A DNA stretch of 64,000 nt, taken from NCBI RefSeq assembly GCF_042659445.1, contig NZ_JBHSSR010000001.1; one strand, given 5' to 3'. This stretch comes from Macrococcoides epidermidis. Lineage in GTDB: Bacteria > Bacillota > Bacilli > Staphylococcales > Staphylococcaceae. A model generated the notes under the pieces. It made no database searches. It saw only the letters and a program-made list of their open reading frames with translations, and was not told where the DNA came from. Positions 43,841 through 53,207 of the stretch are shown piece after piece. Position 1 is the first letter of the stretch. Every line of letters begins with the position of its first letter. The position numbers were made by a program, and so were the translations under genes.

Positions 43841-44551
43841 ATGAGTCAGAAGGTTCTGGTAGTAGACGATGAACAATCTATCGTAACTTTACTACAATAT
43901 AATTTGCAACAATCAGGATTCGAAGTTGTAACAGCTTATGATGGTGAAGAAGGTCTAGAAAAGATTTTCAGTGAAAAGCCAGATATCGTAGTATTAGATT
44001 TAATGTTACCTAAAATGGACGGCGTAGAAGTATGTAAATCTGTTAGAAATGAAAAAAATCAAGTGCCGATTTTAATGTTAACTGCAAAAGATGATGAATT
44101 TGATAAAGTACTTGGGTTAGAATTAGGTGCAGATGATTATATGACGAAACCGTTTTCTCCAAGAGAAGTTATTGCGCGAATAAAAGCGATTCTTCGTCGC
44201 TCAAACACGATCAAGACAGTCGAAGATGAAAAGGATAATAAAGAAATTATTATCGGTAAGATAAAAGTATTACCGGAACATTTTGAAGCATACCGTAATG
44301 ATGTATTGCTTGATTTAACACCTAAAGAATTTGAATTATTAATATATTTGATAGAACGTCAAGGAAGAGTAATTACACGTGAACATATGCTTAATTCTGT
44401 ATGGAATTATGAGTTTGCTGGTGACTCTCGCATTGTTGATGTACATATAAGTCACTTAAGAGAAAAGATAGAAGATAATCCAAAACAGCCACAATACATT
44501 AAGACTGTTCGAGGTCTTGGATATAAATTAGAAAGTCCAAAACGCGAATGA
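43841..44551 (+). CDS. phoP: Phosphate response regulator PhoP
   Basis: 236-residue OmpR-type regulator. Receiver domain with D9/D10, phosphoacceptor D53 (VLDLMLPKMDG) and TKPF lysine; C-terminal winged helix with PKEFELLIYLIERQGRVITREHML. Activates phosphate-starvation genes by binding TTHACA repeats. ATG 43841 follows GGAGGG. Overlaps phoR by four bases. Confidence 0.95.
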   Translation: MSQKVLVVDDEQSIVTLLQYNLQQSGFEVVTAYDGEEGLEKIFSEKPDIVVLDLMLPKMDGVEVCKSVRNEKNQVPILMLTAKDDEFDKVLGLELGADDYMTKPFSPREVIARIKAILRRSNTIKTVEDEKDNKEIIIGKIKVLPEHFEAYRNDVLLDLTPKEFELLIYLIERQGRVITREHMLNSVWNYEFAGDSRIVDVHISHLREKIEDNPKQPQYIKTVRGLGYKLESPKRE

Positions 44552-46263
44552 TCAGTTTTAAAAGTAAATTGTTATTAATACTTACAACAGTTATTGTTGT
44601 AAGTTTTCTTTTACTGGGAACACTATTGTATCTTACGCTTGCGAAGCAATTTATTGACAGAGATAAAGCAGGATTAACTAAAGATGCAAAAATCTTTGAA
44701 GCGTATGTAAGTGGCGACAAACGTGTGGAAGATTTAATACATGAATATGAAAAATCATACAATTCATCAATTCTTATTCTCGATAAAGATCAGCATGTTA
44801 TTTATAAAACAATCGGTACATCAAAAAATGAATTTGATCGTTTTATTACAAAATACACATTAGAAAATAAAGATATGGTTAATTACCGTTATGATGGTTC
44901 AAACGAGAAAAGTTTACTACGTTATAAAAATAAACAAACTGTTTATATTTTAAGCGAAATAAAAACAATCAATGACATTGAAGAGATCATCATAAAATAT
45001 TTTGGTATCGGATTATTATGTATGCTTCCGATAATATTTATCATTGTACGTTATATCAATAAAAGCTATATCCAGCCGATTAAAGAAGTAACATATGCTT
45101 CAAAGTTATTATCTGACGGTAATTATAAAGTACGCGTACCTGAAAGTAGCGTTACTGAGACAAAAGATTTATTTAGATCAACAAATATTCTTGCCAGAAC
45201 ACTCCAGGATCTAAATAATGAGCAGAAATTACAACGTAATCGATTAGAAACAACATTACAGAATATACCGAGTGCAACAATGCTCGTAAACAATCACGGA
45301 GAAGTGGCAATTGCTAACGAAACGTATATTAATCTTTTTAATAAACGCCAACCGATAGCGCATGGGCATTATGAAACAGTAATTAAAAATCAATCGATCA
45401 AACAAATGATTAAAGAAGCAATAGCGATAGAAAAACCAGTCAACGATACATTGAATATTACAGTCAACGTTCACAAGAAATATTTTGATGTTGCAGTAGT
45501 ACCAGTGCTATCAAAGAAACGAAAGAAAATAGAAGGTATCGTTATCGTATTACACGACATTACTCAACTTAAGTCTTTAGAACAGATGCGTAAAGACTTC
45601 GTGGCAAATGTATCTCATGAATTAAAGACACCGATCACAAGTATTAAGGGCTTTACTGAAACATTAATCGATGGAGCTAAAAATGAGCCTGAAACACTTG
45701 ATATGTTTTTAGAGATTATTTTGAAAGAGTCTAATCGTATCCAGGTGCTTGTAAGTGAATTACTCGAATTATCTAAAATTGAACAGGCGAATCATTTTGA
45801 AATGACGAAAGTCAATTTACCTCAAAAAGTATTTAACAGTGTTGAAGTTGTGCATCCACTTGCAGAAAAGAAAAATATTAAATTTAATCTGGATTTCGAA
45901 AAAGATTTATTTGTATTAGCTGAACCAAGTAAATTAAAACAAGTTGTAATAAATCTCTTATCGAATGCGATCAATTATTCATACGAAGACGCAACGATTA
46001 CGGTAAAAGTATATCAGAAAGATCGTAACTGTATATTAGAGATAACGGATGAAGGCATCGGTATTGCGCCAGAAGAACAACTACGTATCTTTGAAAGATT
46101 CTATCGCGTAGATAAAGCTCGTAGTCGTGATTCAGGTGGTACAGGATTAGGACTCGCGATCGTAAAGCATATTGTAGAAGTCTTTAAAGGCGAAATTGAA
46201 GTGGAAAGTGAAGTAGGTGTAGGAACTACTTTTAGAGTGATATTAAAACAACATTTATATTAA
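44548..46263 (+). CDS. phoR: Phosphate sensor histidine kinase PhoR
   Basis: 571 residues: membrane segment (about 7-28), extracellular sensor part, second membrane segment (about 150-172), HAMP, PAS domain, HisKA with FVANVSHELKTPITSIKGF, and an ATPase domain with NLLSNAINY, DEGIGIAPE and GTGLGLAIVKH. Phosphorylates PhoP in low phosphate. Coupled to phoP by the ATGA overlap. Architecture matches Bacillus PhoR. Confidence 0.95.
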   Translation: MISFKSKLLLILTTVIVVSFLLLGTLLYLTLAKQFIDRDKAGLTKDAKIFEAYVSGDKRVEDLIHEYEKSYNSSILILDKDQHVIYKTIGTSKNEFDRFITKYTLENKDMVNYRYDGSNEKSLLRYKNKQTVYILSEIKTINDIEEIIIKYFGIGLLCMLPIIFIIVRYINKSYIQPIKEVTYASKLLSDGNYKVRVPESSVTETKDLFRSTNILARTLQDLNNEQKLQRNRLETTLQNIPSATMLVNNHGEVAIANETYINLFNKRQPIAHGHYETVIKNQSIKQMIKEAIAIEKPVNDTLNITVNVHKKYFDVAVVPVLSKKRKKIEGIVIVLHDITQLKSLEQMRKDFVANVSHELKTPITSIKGFTETLIDGAKNEPETLDMFLEIILKESNRIQVLVSELLELSKIEQANHFEMTKVNLPQKVFNSVEVVHPLAEKKNIKFNLDFEKDLFVLAEPSKLKQVVINLLSNAINYSYEDATITVKVYQKDRNCILEITDEGIGIAPEEQLRIFERFYRVDKARSRDSGGTGLGLAIVKHIVEVFKGEIEVESEVGVGTTFRVILKQHLY

Positions 46264-46306
46264 TATTTTATTATTTATACTAATATTTTATTTTACAACT
46301 TGAAAC

Positions 46307-46360
46307 TTTACTTCATATTTACTTCGTCTTTACATTAAATTAACAATGTTCAACTATAAT
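46307..46360 (+). promoter_or_regulatory. PhoP-type promoter: four in-phase Pho boxes and a -10
   Basis: TTTACT (46307), TTTACT (46318), TTTACA (46329) and TTAACA (46340) start exactly 11 bases apart, each pair separated by five bases. TATAAT follows at 46355-46360. No -35 hexamer exists at 17 bases. With a start near 46366 the boxes span about -60 to -21, the classic position for PhoP activation in Bacillus. Confidence 0.85.
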
Positions 46361-46365
46361 TGCAC

Positions 46366-46434
46366 ATAGACCCCTTCATTTTAGAAGAAGATAAACACAA
46401 GTGATCCTGAAGCAATCACTTGTGTTTTTTTTAT
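46366..46434 (+). ncRNA. Candidate PhoP-activated small RNA, about 65-68 nt
   Basis: Predicted transcript between the PhoP-type promoter and the perfect terminator at 46393-46434. It contains no reading frame of note. The 5' part shows GACCCCUUC followed by a small CUUC/GAAG hairpin, leaving CCCC unpaired. C-rich single strands are how many Gram-positive sRNAs bind ribosome sites (known). Found right after phoR and before polA. The alternative is an attenuated leader for polA, whose start is 80 bases further on. Confidence 0.65.
46393..46434 (+). terminator. Strong intrinsic terminator
   Basis: Perfect 13-bp stem AAACACAAGTGAT (46393-46405) / ATCACTTGTGTTT (46415-46427), nine-base loop and eight-T tail. 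Confidence 0.95.
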
Positions 46435-46514
46435 TTTCAAAATGATGTTCCTATAAATATGTCCTGAATTCAAGATGTGATAGACTATAAGAGACATACG
46501 ATGGAGGTAGAAGA

Positions 46515-49136
46515 ATGAAAGAAAAACTAATATTAATTGATGGAAATAGTATCGCGTTTCGTGCCTTTTATGCATTACCTTTACTAAAGAATTCATCAGA
46601 GTTACATACGAATGCAATTTATGGTTTTACGTTAATTTTAGAAAAGTTAATTAAAGAAGAAAAACCAACGCATTTCTTAATCGCATTTGATGCAGGGAAG
46701 ACAACATTTAGACATGCAACGTTTGGAGAATATAAAGGAGGACGTCAGAAGACACCTCAGGAATTAAGTGAACAATTCCCGCACATTAGACGACTTGCAG
46801 AAGCTTACCAAATAAAGCATTACGAATTAGATAATTACGAAGCAGACGATATTATCGGGACACTTTCAAAAGAAGCAGCCGAACAAAAGGTGGAAACAAT
46901 TATCGTAACCGGTGATCGAGATTTAACCCAGCTCGTCAATGATTATGTAACCGTTTATTACACTAAAAAAGGTGTTACAGACATTGATAAATATACACCT
47001 CAATTCATTCACGAAAAATATGGATTTGGTGCAGAGAAAATTATCGATCTTAAAGGCTTAATGGGTGATAAGTCGGATAATATCCCTGGCGTACCTGGTG
47101 TCGGAGAAAAGACAGCGATTAAATTATTATTAGAATATGATACTGTTGAAGGTGTAATCGCGAATTTAGATAAGATTACTGCGAAGAAACTCAATGAAAA
47201 TCTTACAAATCATCAAGACGATGCCATCATGAGTAAGCAGCTTGCAACAATTGAGACGAATGCACCGATAGAAGTAACATTAGCTGATACTGTAATTCCG
47301 GATAAAGATGAAACGAAAAAAATTGAACTGTTCAGAGAATTAGAATTTAAGCAAATGCTGGAAAATCTTGATACAACAAGTCAAATTGAGAGCAGTAAAG
47401 AAATCACAATTAATAACGATTATCAGTCATTTGAATTCAAAGCGATCGATGCAATTGCCTTACACTTGAAATGCTATCAGGACAATTATTTGAAGAATGA
47501 AATATTAGGATTAGGTATTATATACAATGACGAAACATTTGTTGTACAACCTGAAGATATTATGAAGAATAAGTCATTTATCACATTGCTGGAAGATGAA
47601 AATGTAAAAAAACATGTGTATGATGCAAAAGCAGTTAAAGTAATGTTCGAACGCTTATCCATAAATATTGAAGGTATCGCCTTTGATACGATGCTGGCCA
47701 ATTATTTATTGAATCCATCATCTACAGTGGTTGATGTAGCGCAACTCGGACATGATTTTGGATTAAACTATGTGGAATCTGATGATCATATTTTCGGTAA
47801 AGGTGCGAAAGCGCATGTACCTGACAGAGAAATTTTGTATCAGCACATTGCAAATGAAGTGCATCTTATAAATGACGTAACACCTATGATTAAAGAAAAG
47901 CTAATTGCCCATGAACAACTCGCGCTACATGACGAACTTGAATTACCACTTGCCCTAGTACTTGCAAAGATGGAACTTCAAGGCATTAAAGTGAATAAAG
48001 AGACATTAATTGAAATGCAGGGTGAAATACAGGAAAGATTAGATGCTTTAACAGAAAGTATCTATAATCATGCCGGCAAATCATTTAATGTTAACTCACC
48101 GAAACAACTAGGTGTGATTCTATTTGAAGAGTTAAAGTTACCGATCATTAAAAAGACGAAGACAGGTTACTCAACCGCTGTGGATGTGTTAGAAAAGTTA
48201 CAAGGCAGTCATGCGATTATCGATGATATTCTAGTCTATCGAACATTATCGAAACTTCAGTCAACGTACGTTGAAGGGTTACAACGATTAATAGGTGATG
48301 ATGAGAAGATTCATACACGCTTTAATCAGGTTATCGCACAAACGGGTCGTCTATCTTCAATAGATCCGAACCTGCAGAATATACCGGTTAGATTAGACGA
48401 AGGTAGAAAGATTAGAAAAGCTTTCGTTCCGAGTGGAGATGACATGGTAATCTTTGCTGCCGATTATTCTCAAATTGAATTGCGTGTCCTTGCTCACATT
48501 ACAGAAGATGCGAGTATGATGGAAGCATTTACACATGGTATTGATATTCATACGAAGACAGCGATGGAAGTTTTTGATGTTGAAAAGGACGCGGTTGATA
48601 GCAATATGCGTCGTCAGGCAAAAGCTGTTAATTTCGGTATTGTTTACGGAATTAGTGATTATGGCCTAAGTCAAAGTTTAGGTATCACACGAAAAGCTGC
48701 ACAACAATTTATCGATGATTATCTGGATAGCTTCCCAAAAGTGAAACAATACATGGATGATATTATTCAGAAAGCCAAACAGGATGGTTACGTTACAACA
48801 ATTATGCAGCGTAGAAGATATATTCCTGATATTACGAGTAAGAACTTTAATTTAAGAGGATTTGCTGAAAGAACTGCGATGAACACGCCAATCCAGGGAA
48901 GTGCAGCAGATATTATTAAACTTGCGATGGTACAGTTTGATAAAGCGCTAAAAGAGACAAACTTTAAAGCGAAGATGTTATTACAAGTACACGATGAATT
49001 GATCTTTGAAGTTCCAAAAGATGAAATAGATGCGTTTAGTCTATTTGTAAAAGATATTATGGAGCATGCAATTGAACTTAATGTACCACTTGAAGTAGAA
49101 TATGATTCTGGTGAAAGTTGGTATGAAGCAAAGTAG
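46515..49136 (+). CDS. polA: DNA polymerase I
   Basis: 873 residues: 5'-3' exonuclease (about 1-290, with LIDGNSIAFRAFYAL and GDRDLTQLV), a 3'-5' exonuclease-like middle region that lacks clear metal-binding acids, and the polymerase with AADYSQIELRVLAH (motif A), RRQAKAVNFGIVYG (motif B) and LLQVHDELIFE (motif C). Repairs DNA and removes primers. Start behind TGGAGGTAGAAG. mutM follows after eight bases, so polA-mutM-coaE form one unit. Confidence 0.98.
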   Translation: MKEKLILIDGNSIAFRAFYALPLLKNSSELHTNAIYGFTLILEKLIKEEKPTHFLIAFDAGKTTFRHATFGEYKGGRQKTPQELSEQFPHIRRLAEAYQIKHYELDNYEADDIIGTLSKEAAEQKVETIIVTGDRDLTQLVNDYVTVYYTKKGVTDIDKYTPQFIHEKYGFGAEKIIDLKGLMGDKSDNIPGVPGVGEKTAIKLLLEYDTVEGVIANLDKITAKKLNENLTNHQDDAIMSKQLATIETNAPIEVTLADTVIPDKDETKKIELFRELEFKQMLENLDTTSQIESSKEITINNDYQSFEFKAIDAIALHLKCYQDNYLKNEILGLGIIYNDETFVVQPEDIMKNKSFITLLEDENVKKHVYDAKAVKVMFERLSINIEGIAFDTMLANYLLNPSSTVVDVAQLGHDFGLNYVESDDHIFGKGAKAHVPDREILYQHIANEVHLINDVTPMIKEKLIAHEQLALHDELELPLALVLAKMELQGIKVNKETLIEMQGEIQERLDALTESIYNHAGKSFNVNSPKQLGVILFEELKLPIIKKTKTGYSTAVDVLEKLQGSHAIIDDILVYRTLSKLQSTYVEGLQRLIGDDEKIHTRFNQVIAQTGRLSSIDPNLQNIPVRLDEGRKIRKAFVPSGDDMVIFAADYSQIELRVLAHITEDASMMEAFTHGIDIHTKTAMEVFDVEKDAVDSNMRRQAKAVNFGIVYGISDYGLSQSLGITRKAAQQFIDDYLDSFPKVKQYMDDIIQKAKQDGYVTTIMQRRRYIPDITSKNFNLRGFAERTAMNTPIQGSAADIIKLAMVQFDKALKETNFKAKMLLQVHDELIFEVPKDEIDAFSLFVKDIMEHAIELNVPLEVEYDSGESWYEAK

Positions 49137-49144
49137 GTGGAAAG

Positions 49145-50062
49145 ATGCCGGAACTACCGGAAGTCGAACATGTGGTAAGAGGTTTAAGACCGCATGTGTT
49201 AAATAAAGCAATAATAAACGTAGCATTCTCAGAAGCGGTTAAACGTGGTAAAGCACAAGGTAAAGAAACGATTATTAAACAAATTGAGCTGGATGACTTT
49301 AATACCATAGTGCGTAATACTGTAATTAAAAGTATAGACCGCAGAAGTAAATACATTATTTTTGAATTAATGAAACAAAGAAGCTGTTCCATAGAGCAAG
49401 AACAAGTATTAGAGCAGGAACAAACATCTAAAATATATTTAGTCGGCCATTTAGGGATGGCCGGCGCTTTCTTTGTGAAAAGTAGTATTGAGGAAATTCC
49501 CATCCCAAATTATAAGAAACATTGGCATGTCCAGTTTGAATTGTCAGATGGACAAAAGATGATCTATTCAGATATAAGGCGTTTTGGTGAATTTAAAATA
49601 TTAGATGAAGCAGCTTTTGCAAACTTTAATCAAACTATTGCGCCAGAACCTTTTGAAAATAACGCAATGGCACATTTCATACAGCAATCGAAACTAAAGA
49701 AATATATGAATAAACCGATTAAACAGGTCATTATGGATCATAGTGTAATAAGTGGATGTGGGAATATATATGCATGTGAAGCATTACATTTAGCAGGTAT
49801 TTTACCGACGCATATTACACATACATTATCCACTCAGAAAAAGAAGAAACTCTTTTCAGCTATAGTAGAAGTGCTAAATAAAGGTATTGAATTTGGCGGG
49901 TCAAGCATTTCTGATTACCGTAACGTCGAAGGTGAAAGTGGCAATATGCAAAGTAAATTTAATGTCTATGGTTTAAAACAATGTAATGTATGTCAAAATG
50001 ATATTACGACACAAGTGATAGCAACAAGAAACACGCATTACTGCGAAAAATGTCAAAAGTAG
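49145..50062 (+). CDS. mutM: Formamidopyrimidine-DNA glycosylase
   Basis: Base-excision repair of 8-oxoguanine, with AP-lyase activity. 305 residues, somewhat longer than the usual 270-290. N-terminal PELPEVE catalytic proline, H2TH region with HSVISGCGNIYACEAL-like sequence, and a C-terminal zinc finger CNVCQNDITTQVIATRNTHYCEKC. An extra charged, Glu/Gln-rich stretch (RSCSIEQEQVLEQEQ, about 79-95) explains the length. Overlaps the coaE frame. Confidence 0.96.
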   Translation: MPELPEVEHVVRGLRPHVLNKAIINVAFSEAVKRGKAQGKETIIKQIELDDFNTIVRNTVIKSIDRRSKYIIFELMKQRSCSIEQEQVLEQEQTSKIYLVGHLGMAGAFFVKSSIEEIPIPNYKKHWHVQFELSDGQKMIYSDIRRFGEFKILDEAAFANFNQTIAPEPFENNAMAHFIQQSKLKKYMNKPIKQVIMDHSVISGCGNIYACEALHLAGILPTHITHTLSTQKKKKLFSAIVEVLNKGIEFGGSSISDYRNVEGESGNMQSKFNVYGLKQCNVCQNDITTQVIATRNTHYCEKCQK

Positions 50063-50070
50063 GTGTAAGT

Positions 50071-50658
50071 GTGACAGTAATAGGTTTAACAGGTGGTATC
50101 GCAAGTGGAAAGTCAACAGTTGCAAATTTCTTGTCGGAAAATGGATTTGTCATTGTTGATGCAGATATTGCAAGTCGCAAAGCAGTCGAAGCAGGATCAT
50201 CTGGATTAGAGGAAATTAGAACAGTATTTGGAGATGGAGTAATACAGGAAGACGGAACGTTAAATAGAAAAGCACTCGGTGAGATAATCTTTAAAGATAA
50301 AAATCAACGAGAAAAGTTAAATGCGATCGTTCATCCCCGTGTAAGAGATATTATGGAAGCGGAAAAAGAAGCGGGACTAGCACTTGATAAACCCGTAGTA
50401 ATGGACATACCATTACTTTTTGAAAATAAATTAGAGCATACAGTTGATGAAGTATGGGTGGTTTATGTTCCAAAAGAAGTTCAGATTGAACGATTAATGG
50501 CACGTAATCAGTTATCACTGGAAGAAGCTGAGTCAAGAGTATCATCACAACTATCAATTGAAGAAAAGAAACAAAAAGCTGATAAAGTCATTGATAATAG
50601 CGGTAGCTTACAATCACTTTATCAGCAACTTGAATTGCTTATTCAAAGCTATATATAA
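50071..50658 (+). CDS. coaE: Dephospho-CoA kinase
   Basis: Last step of coenzyme A synthesis. 195 residues. P-loop GLTGGIASGKSTVANFL; lid and substrate residues in DADIASRKAVE and DIPLLFENK. GTG 50071 follows AGGTG and gives MTVIGLTGG, the usual family start; an ATG at 50050 lies inside mutM without a ribosome site. Third gene of polA-mutM-coaE. Confidence 0.95.
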   Translation: MTVIGLTGGIASGKSTVANFLSENGFVIVDADIASRKAVEAGSSGLEEIRTVFGDGVIQEDGTLNRKALGEIIFKDKNQREKLNAIVHPRVRDIMEAEKEAGLALDKPVVMDIPLLFENKLEHTVDEVWVVYVPKEVQIERLMARNQLSLEEAESRVSSQLSIEEKKQKADKVIDNSGSLQSLYQQLELLIQSYI

Positions 50659-50665
50659 AATTAAT

Positions 50666-50697
50666 TTTAAGAAAATTATGAAAATAATTTTCTTAAA
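50666..50697 (+). terminator. Hairpin after coaE
   Basis: Perfect 14-bp AT-rich stem (50666-50679/50684-50697) on a GAAA loop. It lacks a T-tail, so termination is uncertain. Confidence 0.55.
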
Positions 50698-50722
50698 GAA
50701 AACGCTTCCTTAACGCAATCAT

Positions 50723-50757
50723 TGTGCTATACTAATGAAAGAGATTAGTATAACACA
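50723..50757 (+). promoter_or_regulatory. Two facing CcpN operators at the gapB promoter
   Basis: TGTGCTATACT (50723-50733) and, on the minus strand, TGTGTTATACT (50757-50747) both match the CcpN consensus TRTGHYATAYW fully. They are the arms of a 14-bp inverted repeat with a seven-base loop; the first overlaps the -10 TATACT (50728-50733). CcpN represses gapB on glucose in B. subtilis (known). Confidence 0.85.
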
Positions 50758-50776
50758 TTGCGAAGGAGAAGATATG

Positions 50777-51787
50777 ATGAAAACAAGAGTAGCGATTAAT
50801 GGGTTAGGAAGAATTGGAAGAATGGTGTTCCGTGCAGCACTATTAAATGATAATTTAGAAGTAGTTGCGATTAACGCGAGCTATCCTCCAGAAACACTAG
50901 CACATTTAACAAAGTACGACACTACTCATGGTAAGTTTGAATTAGATGTAGAACCTGGTGACAATGCTTTAATCGTTGATGGTAAAGAAATTAAGTTAGT
51001 TTCTGAGCGTAATCCAGAATTATTACCATGGAAAGAGTTAAATATTGATATTGTGATCGAAGCAACTGGTAAATTTAATGATGCTGAGAAAGCGTCAGCA
51101 CATATTAAAGCAGGTGCGAAGAAAGTATTATTAACAGCGCCAGGTAAAGGAAATGTTCAAACGATCGTTCGCGGTGTGAACTGTGCACAATTAGATATAG
51201 ATACATATGATGTTATTTCAAATGCTTCATGTACTACAAACTGCTTAGCGCCAGTAGCGAAAGTGTTAAATGATAAATTCGGAATTAAGAACGGATTAAT
51301 GACGACAGTTCATGCGTATACAAATGACCAAAAGAACTTAGACAATCCACATAAAGATTTACGCCGTGCACGTGCATGTGCTCAAAGTATTATCCCAACT
51401 TCTACAGGTGCAGCGAAAGCTTTAGCTTTAGTATTACCTGAATTAAAAGGTAAATTACACGGAATGGCGTTACGTGTACCTACAACAAACGTATCATTAG
51501 TAGACTTAGTTGTAGATTTAGAGAAAGAAGTAACTGTTGAAGAAGTTAATGAAGCGCTTAAAGCATCTGCTGACAACGAACTTAAAGGTATTTTAGATGT
51601 AACATATGAGCCGTTAGTATCAGTAGACTTTAATACAAATCCACATAGCTCAATTGTAGATGGATTATCTACTATCGTTATGGAAGGATCTAAAGTGAAA
51701 GTATTATCTTGGTACGATAACGAGTGGGGTTACTCAACGCGTGTTGTAGAGTTAGCAGTATTAATGGGTGAAAAATTAGCGAAATAA
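50777..51787 (+). CDS. gapB: Gluconeogenic glyceraldehyde-3-phosphate dehydrogenase
   Basis: 336 residues. Catalytic Cys in SNASCTTNC. After the first Rossmann strand the sequence reads VAINASYPPETLAHL where NAD-specific GapA has Asp, so NADP use and the gluconeogenic direction are likely. Matches S. aureus GapB closely by recollection. ATG 50777 is eight bases after AAGGAG; ATG 50774 is also possible. Controlled by the CcpN operators upstream. Confidence 0.95.
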   Translation: MKTRVAINGLGRIGRMVFRAALLNDNLEVVAINASYPPETLAHLTKYDTTHGKFELDVEPGDNALIVDGKEIKLVSERNPELLPWKELNIDIVIEATGKFNDAEKASAHIKAGAKKVLLTAPGKGNVQTIVRGVNCAQLDIDTYDVISNASCTTNCLAPVAKVLNDKFGIKNGLMTTVHAYTNDQKNLDNPHKDLRRARACAQSIIPTSTGAAKALALVLPELKGKLHGMALRVPTTNVSLVDLVVDLEKEVTVEEVNEALKASADNELKGILDVTYEPLVSVDFNTNPHSSIVDGLSTIVMEGSKVKVLSWYDNEWGYSTRVVELAVLMGEKLAK

Positions 51788-51797
51788 TATAGAAGAC

Positions 51798-51873
51798 AAG
51801 ACATCTCTCTTAATTGAGAGGTGTTTTTATTTGGGATAAAAAGTTAAAATGGAGTAAAGATGTGTAGAGAAAG
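51798..51873. repeat. Direct repeat copy A (gapB terminator plus leader)
   Basis: About 75 bases, beginning AAGACATCTCTC with the gapB terminator hairpin (51801-51828) and running through TTGGGATAAAAAG and AAAGATGTG. Copy B at 53208-53281 is nearly the same apart from the hairpin loop and a few bases near the end. Confidence 0.9.
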
Positions 51874-51881
51874 GGAAAGAG

Positions 51882-52772
51882 ATGAAAAGAGTAATAGGCA
51901 AAATTAAAGAAGAATTAGAAATTATTAAGGATTCAATTGCTGAACATAGAAAATATAAAAGTATAAATCCAAGCTCATTTGAATATTTAACTTTGGTAGA
52001 TGGAGAAGTAAAATCAACAGAGCATGATTTGATTACGGTTCAACTGTCTCCTAAAAGAGTACAATATTATTTGAAATTAATATTACCGAATATGAAAGAA
52101 AAACATTATCAAACAAATTATATAAATTCTTTTTGGGAATTTTCAAAAGAAGAATTTGAACAAGATATCGAAGATTTTGATAATTATTATGATTTATTAA
52201 TTTTATTAGATATTAATAAAAAACCTGTGATTATTTGGGATTACATCACAGGAAACTTCTCATATCATCCAAATTATTACACTGGATTTATAGAAGAAGA
52301 AAATGTTTCATTAAAAACGCCTTTTTTAATAAAAGAAGAATGGGAAGAAAATTATCAACCTTTTAATTATATTGATTTTAAAGGAAATAAATTATCAACT
52401 ATTTATTATTTCAATGACGACCAACGTGCTAAACTGTTAATTGACAAAGTAAATATAACGCGTTCAATATTTGATTATGGTGAAGAAACAATTAAATTTG
52501 TTAAAGCTAAAGGATATAAATATAAATTAATTGAACAATTTATAGTGATAAATGAAAAGTTATCTACCGATGACATCTTTGAACTCATGGTTAGAGGTCT
52601 AAGTGATGGATGTGTAGGGTATAATGGAGTGTTTTATTGTGATTTTTATCAAGATTTAAATGAACGAGATCACTTTATTATCAAGAATAATGAATATTTG
52701 ATAAATATTCGTGATGAAAAATTAATTGTTTTATATGAAGAATATGATATTTGTCATTGTTTAAATTTTTAA
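51882..52772 (+). CDS. Hypothetical 296-residue protein
   Basis: Cytoplasmic, acidic, rich in Tyr, Asn, Lys, Asp and Glu, with no membrane segment or signal. Starts MKRVIGKIKEELEIIKDSI behind AAGGGAAAGAG. Contains repeated aromatic-acid patterns (FDNYYDLLILLD, YNGVFYCDFYQD). More AT-rich than the backbone genes around it. I do not recognise it; position beside a small acidic gene inside flanking repeats fits immunity or anti-toxin cargo, but no toxin is visible. Confidence 0.75.
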   Translation: MKRVIGKIKEELEIIKDSIAEHRKYKSINPSSFEYLTLVDGEVKSTEHDLITVQLSPKRVQYYLKLILPNMKEKHYQTNYINSFWEFSKEEFEQDIEDFDNYYDLLILLDINKKPVIIWDYITGNFSYHPNYYTGFIEEENVSLKTPFLIKEEWEENYQPFNYIDFKGNKLSTIYYFNDDQRAKLLIDKVNITRSIFDYGEETIKFVKAKGYKYKLIEQFIVINEKLSTDDIFELMVRGLSDGCVGYNGVFYCDFYQDLNERDHFIIKNNEYLINIRDEKLIVLYEEYDICHCLNF

Positions 52773-52807
52773 CTTTTTAAACAATGATATTCAATTAGGG
52801 GAGAAAT

Positions 52808-53197
52808 ATGGAAAATATTATTGAGTTGAAAGATAAAGATTATGAAAATAATCACCTTAGCCTTACAGCAAAACCATCCGTTGAGGATGAACTAGTAGAA
52901 GTAGAATTTACTTTAAAAAGTTCAGCAATTTCTATTCCTGTTACAACATATTTTATGGATATAGATTTACCGGTATTTAATGATTTACTAGAAATAGGTG
53001 ACCATTATTTTACTGAACCAAATATCTGGATTACTTCAATTGATGTTTCTGAAGAAGATGTCACTTTTTATATAAATATAGACTATGGTGAGTTGACGTC
53101 GTACGTGGCAACTGAATCTGGATTTTCATTAAGAATGAATGTGAGTAGAAATGAATTTGTGATGTTCTTTAGCAATATAAGTCGTTTGATAACATAA
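52808..53197 (+). CDS. Hypothetical 129-residue acidic protein
   Basis: Small, strongly acidic, beta-rich cytoplasmic protein (MENIIELKDKDYENNHLSL; YFMDIDLPVFNDLLEIGDHYF). It recalls WapI-type immunity proteins in size and pattern, but I cannot confirm the family. Start behind GGGGAGAAAT. 35 bases after the preceding gene, so same transcript. Confidence 0.7.
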   Translation: MENIIELKDKDYENNHLSLTAKPSVEDELVEVEFTLKSSAISIPVTTYFMDIDLPVFNDLLEIGDHYFTEPNIWITSIDVSEEDVTFYINIDYGELTSYVATESGFSLRMNVSRNEFVMFFSNISRLIT

Positions 53198-53207
53198 GAT
53201 AAAGAAT

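Noticed and set aside
46381..46617. Minus-strand frame of 78 codons across the small-RNA terminator and polA start
   Set aside because: Built from the complement of the terminator and polA; no ribosome site and implausible composition.
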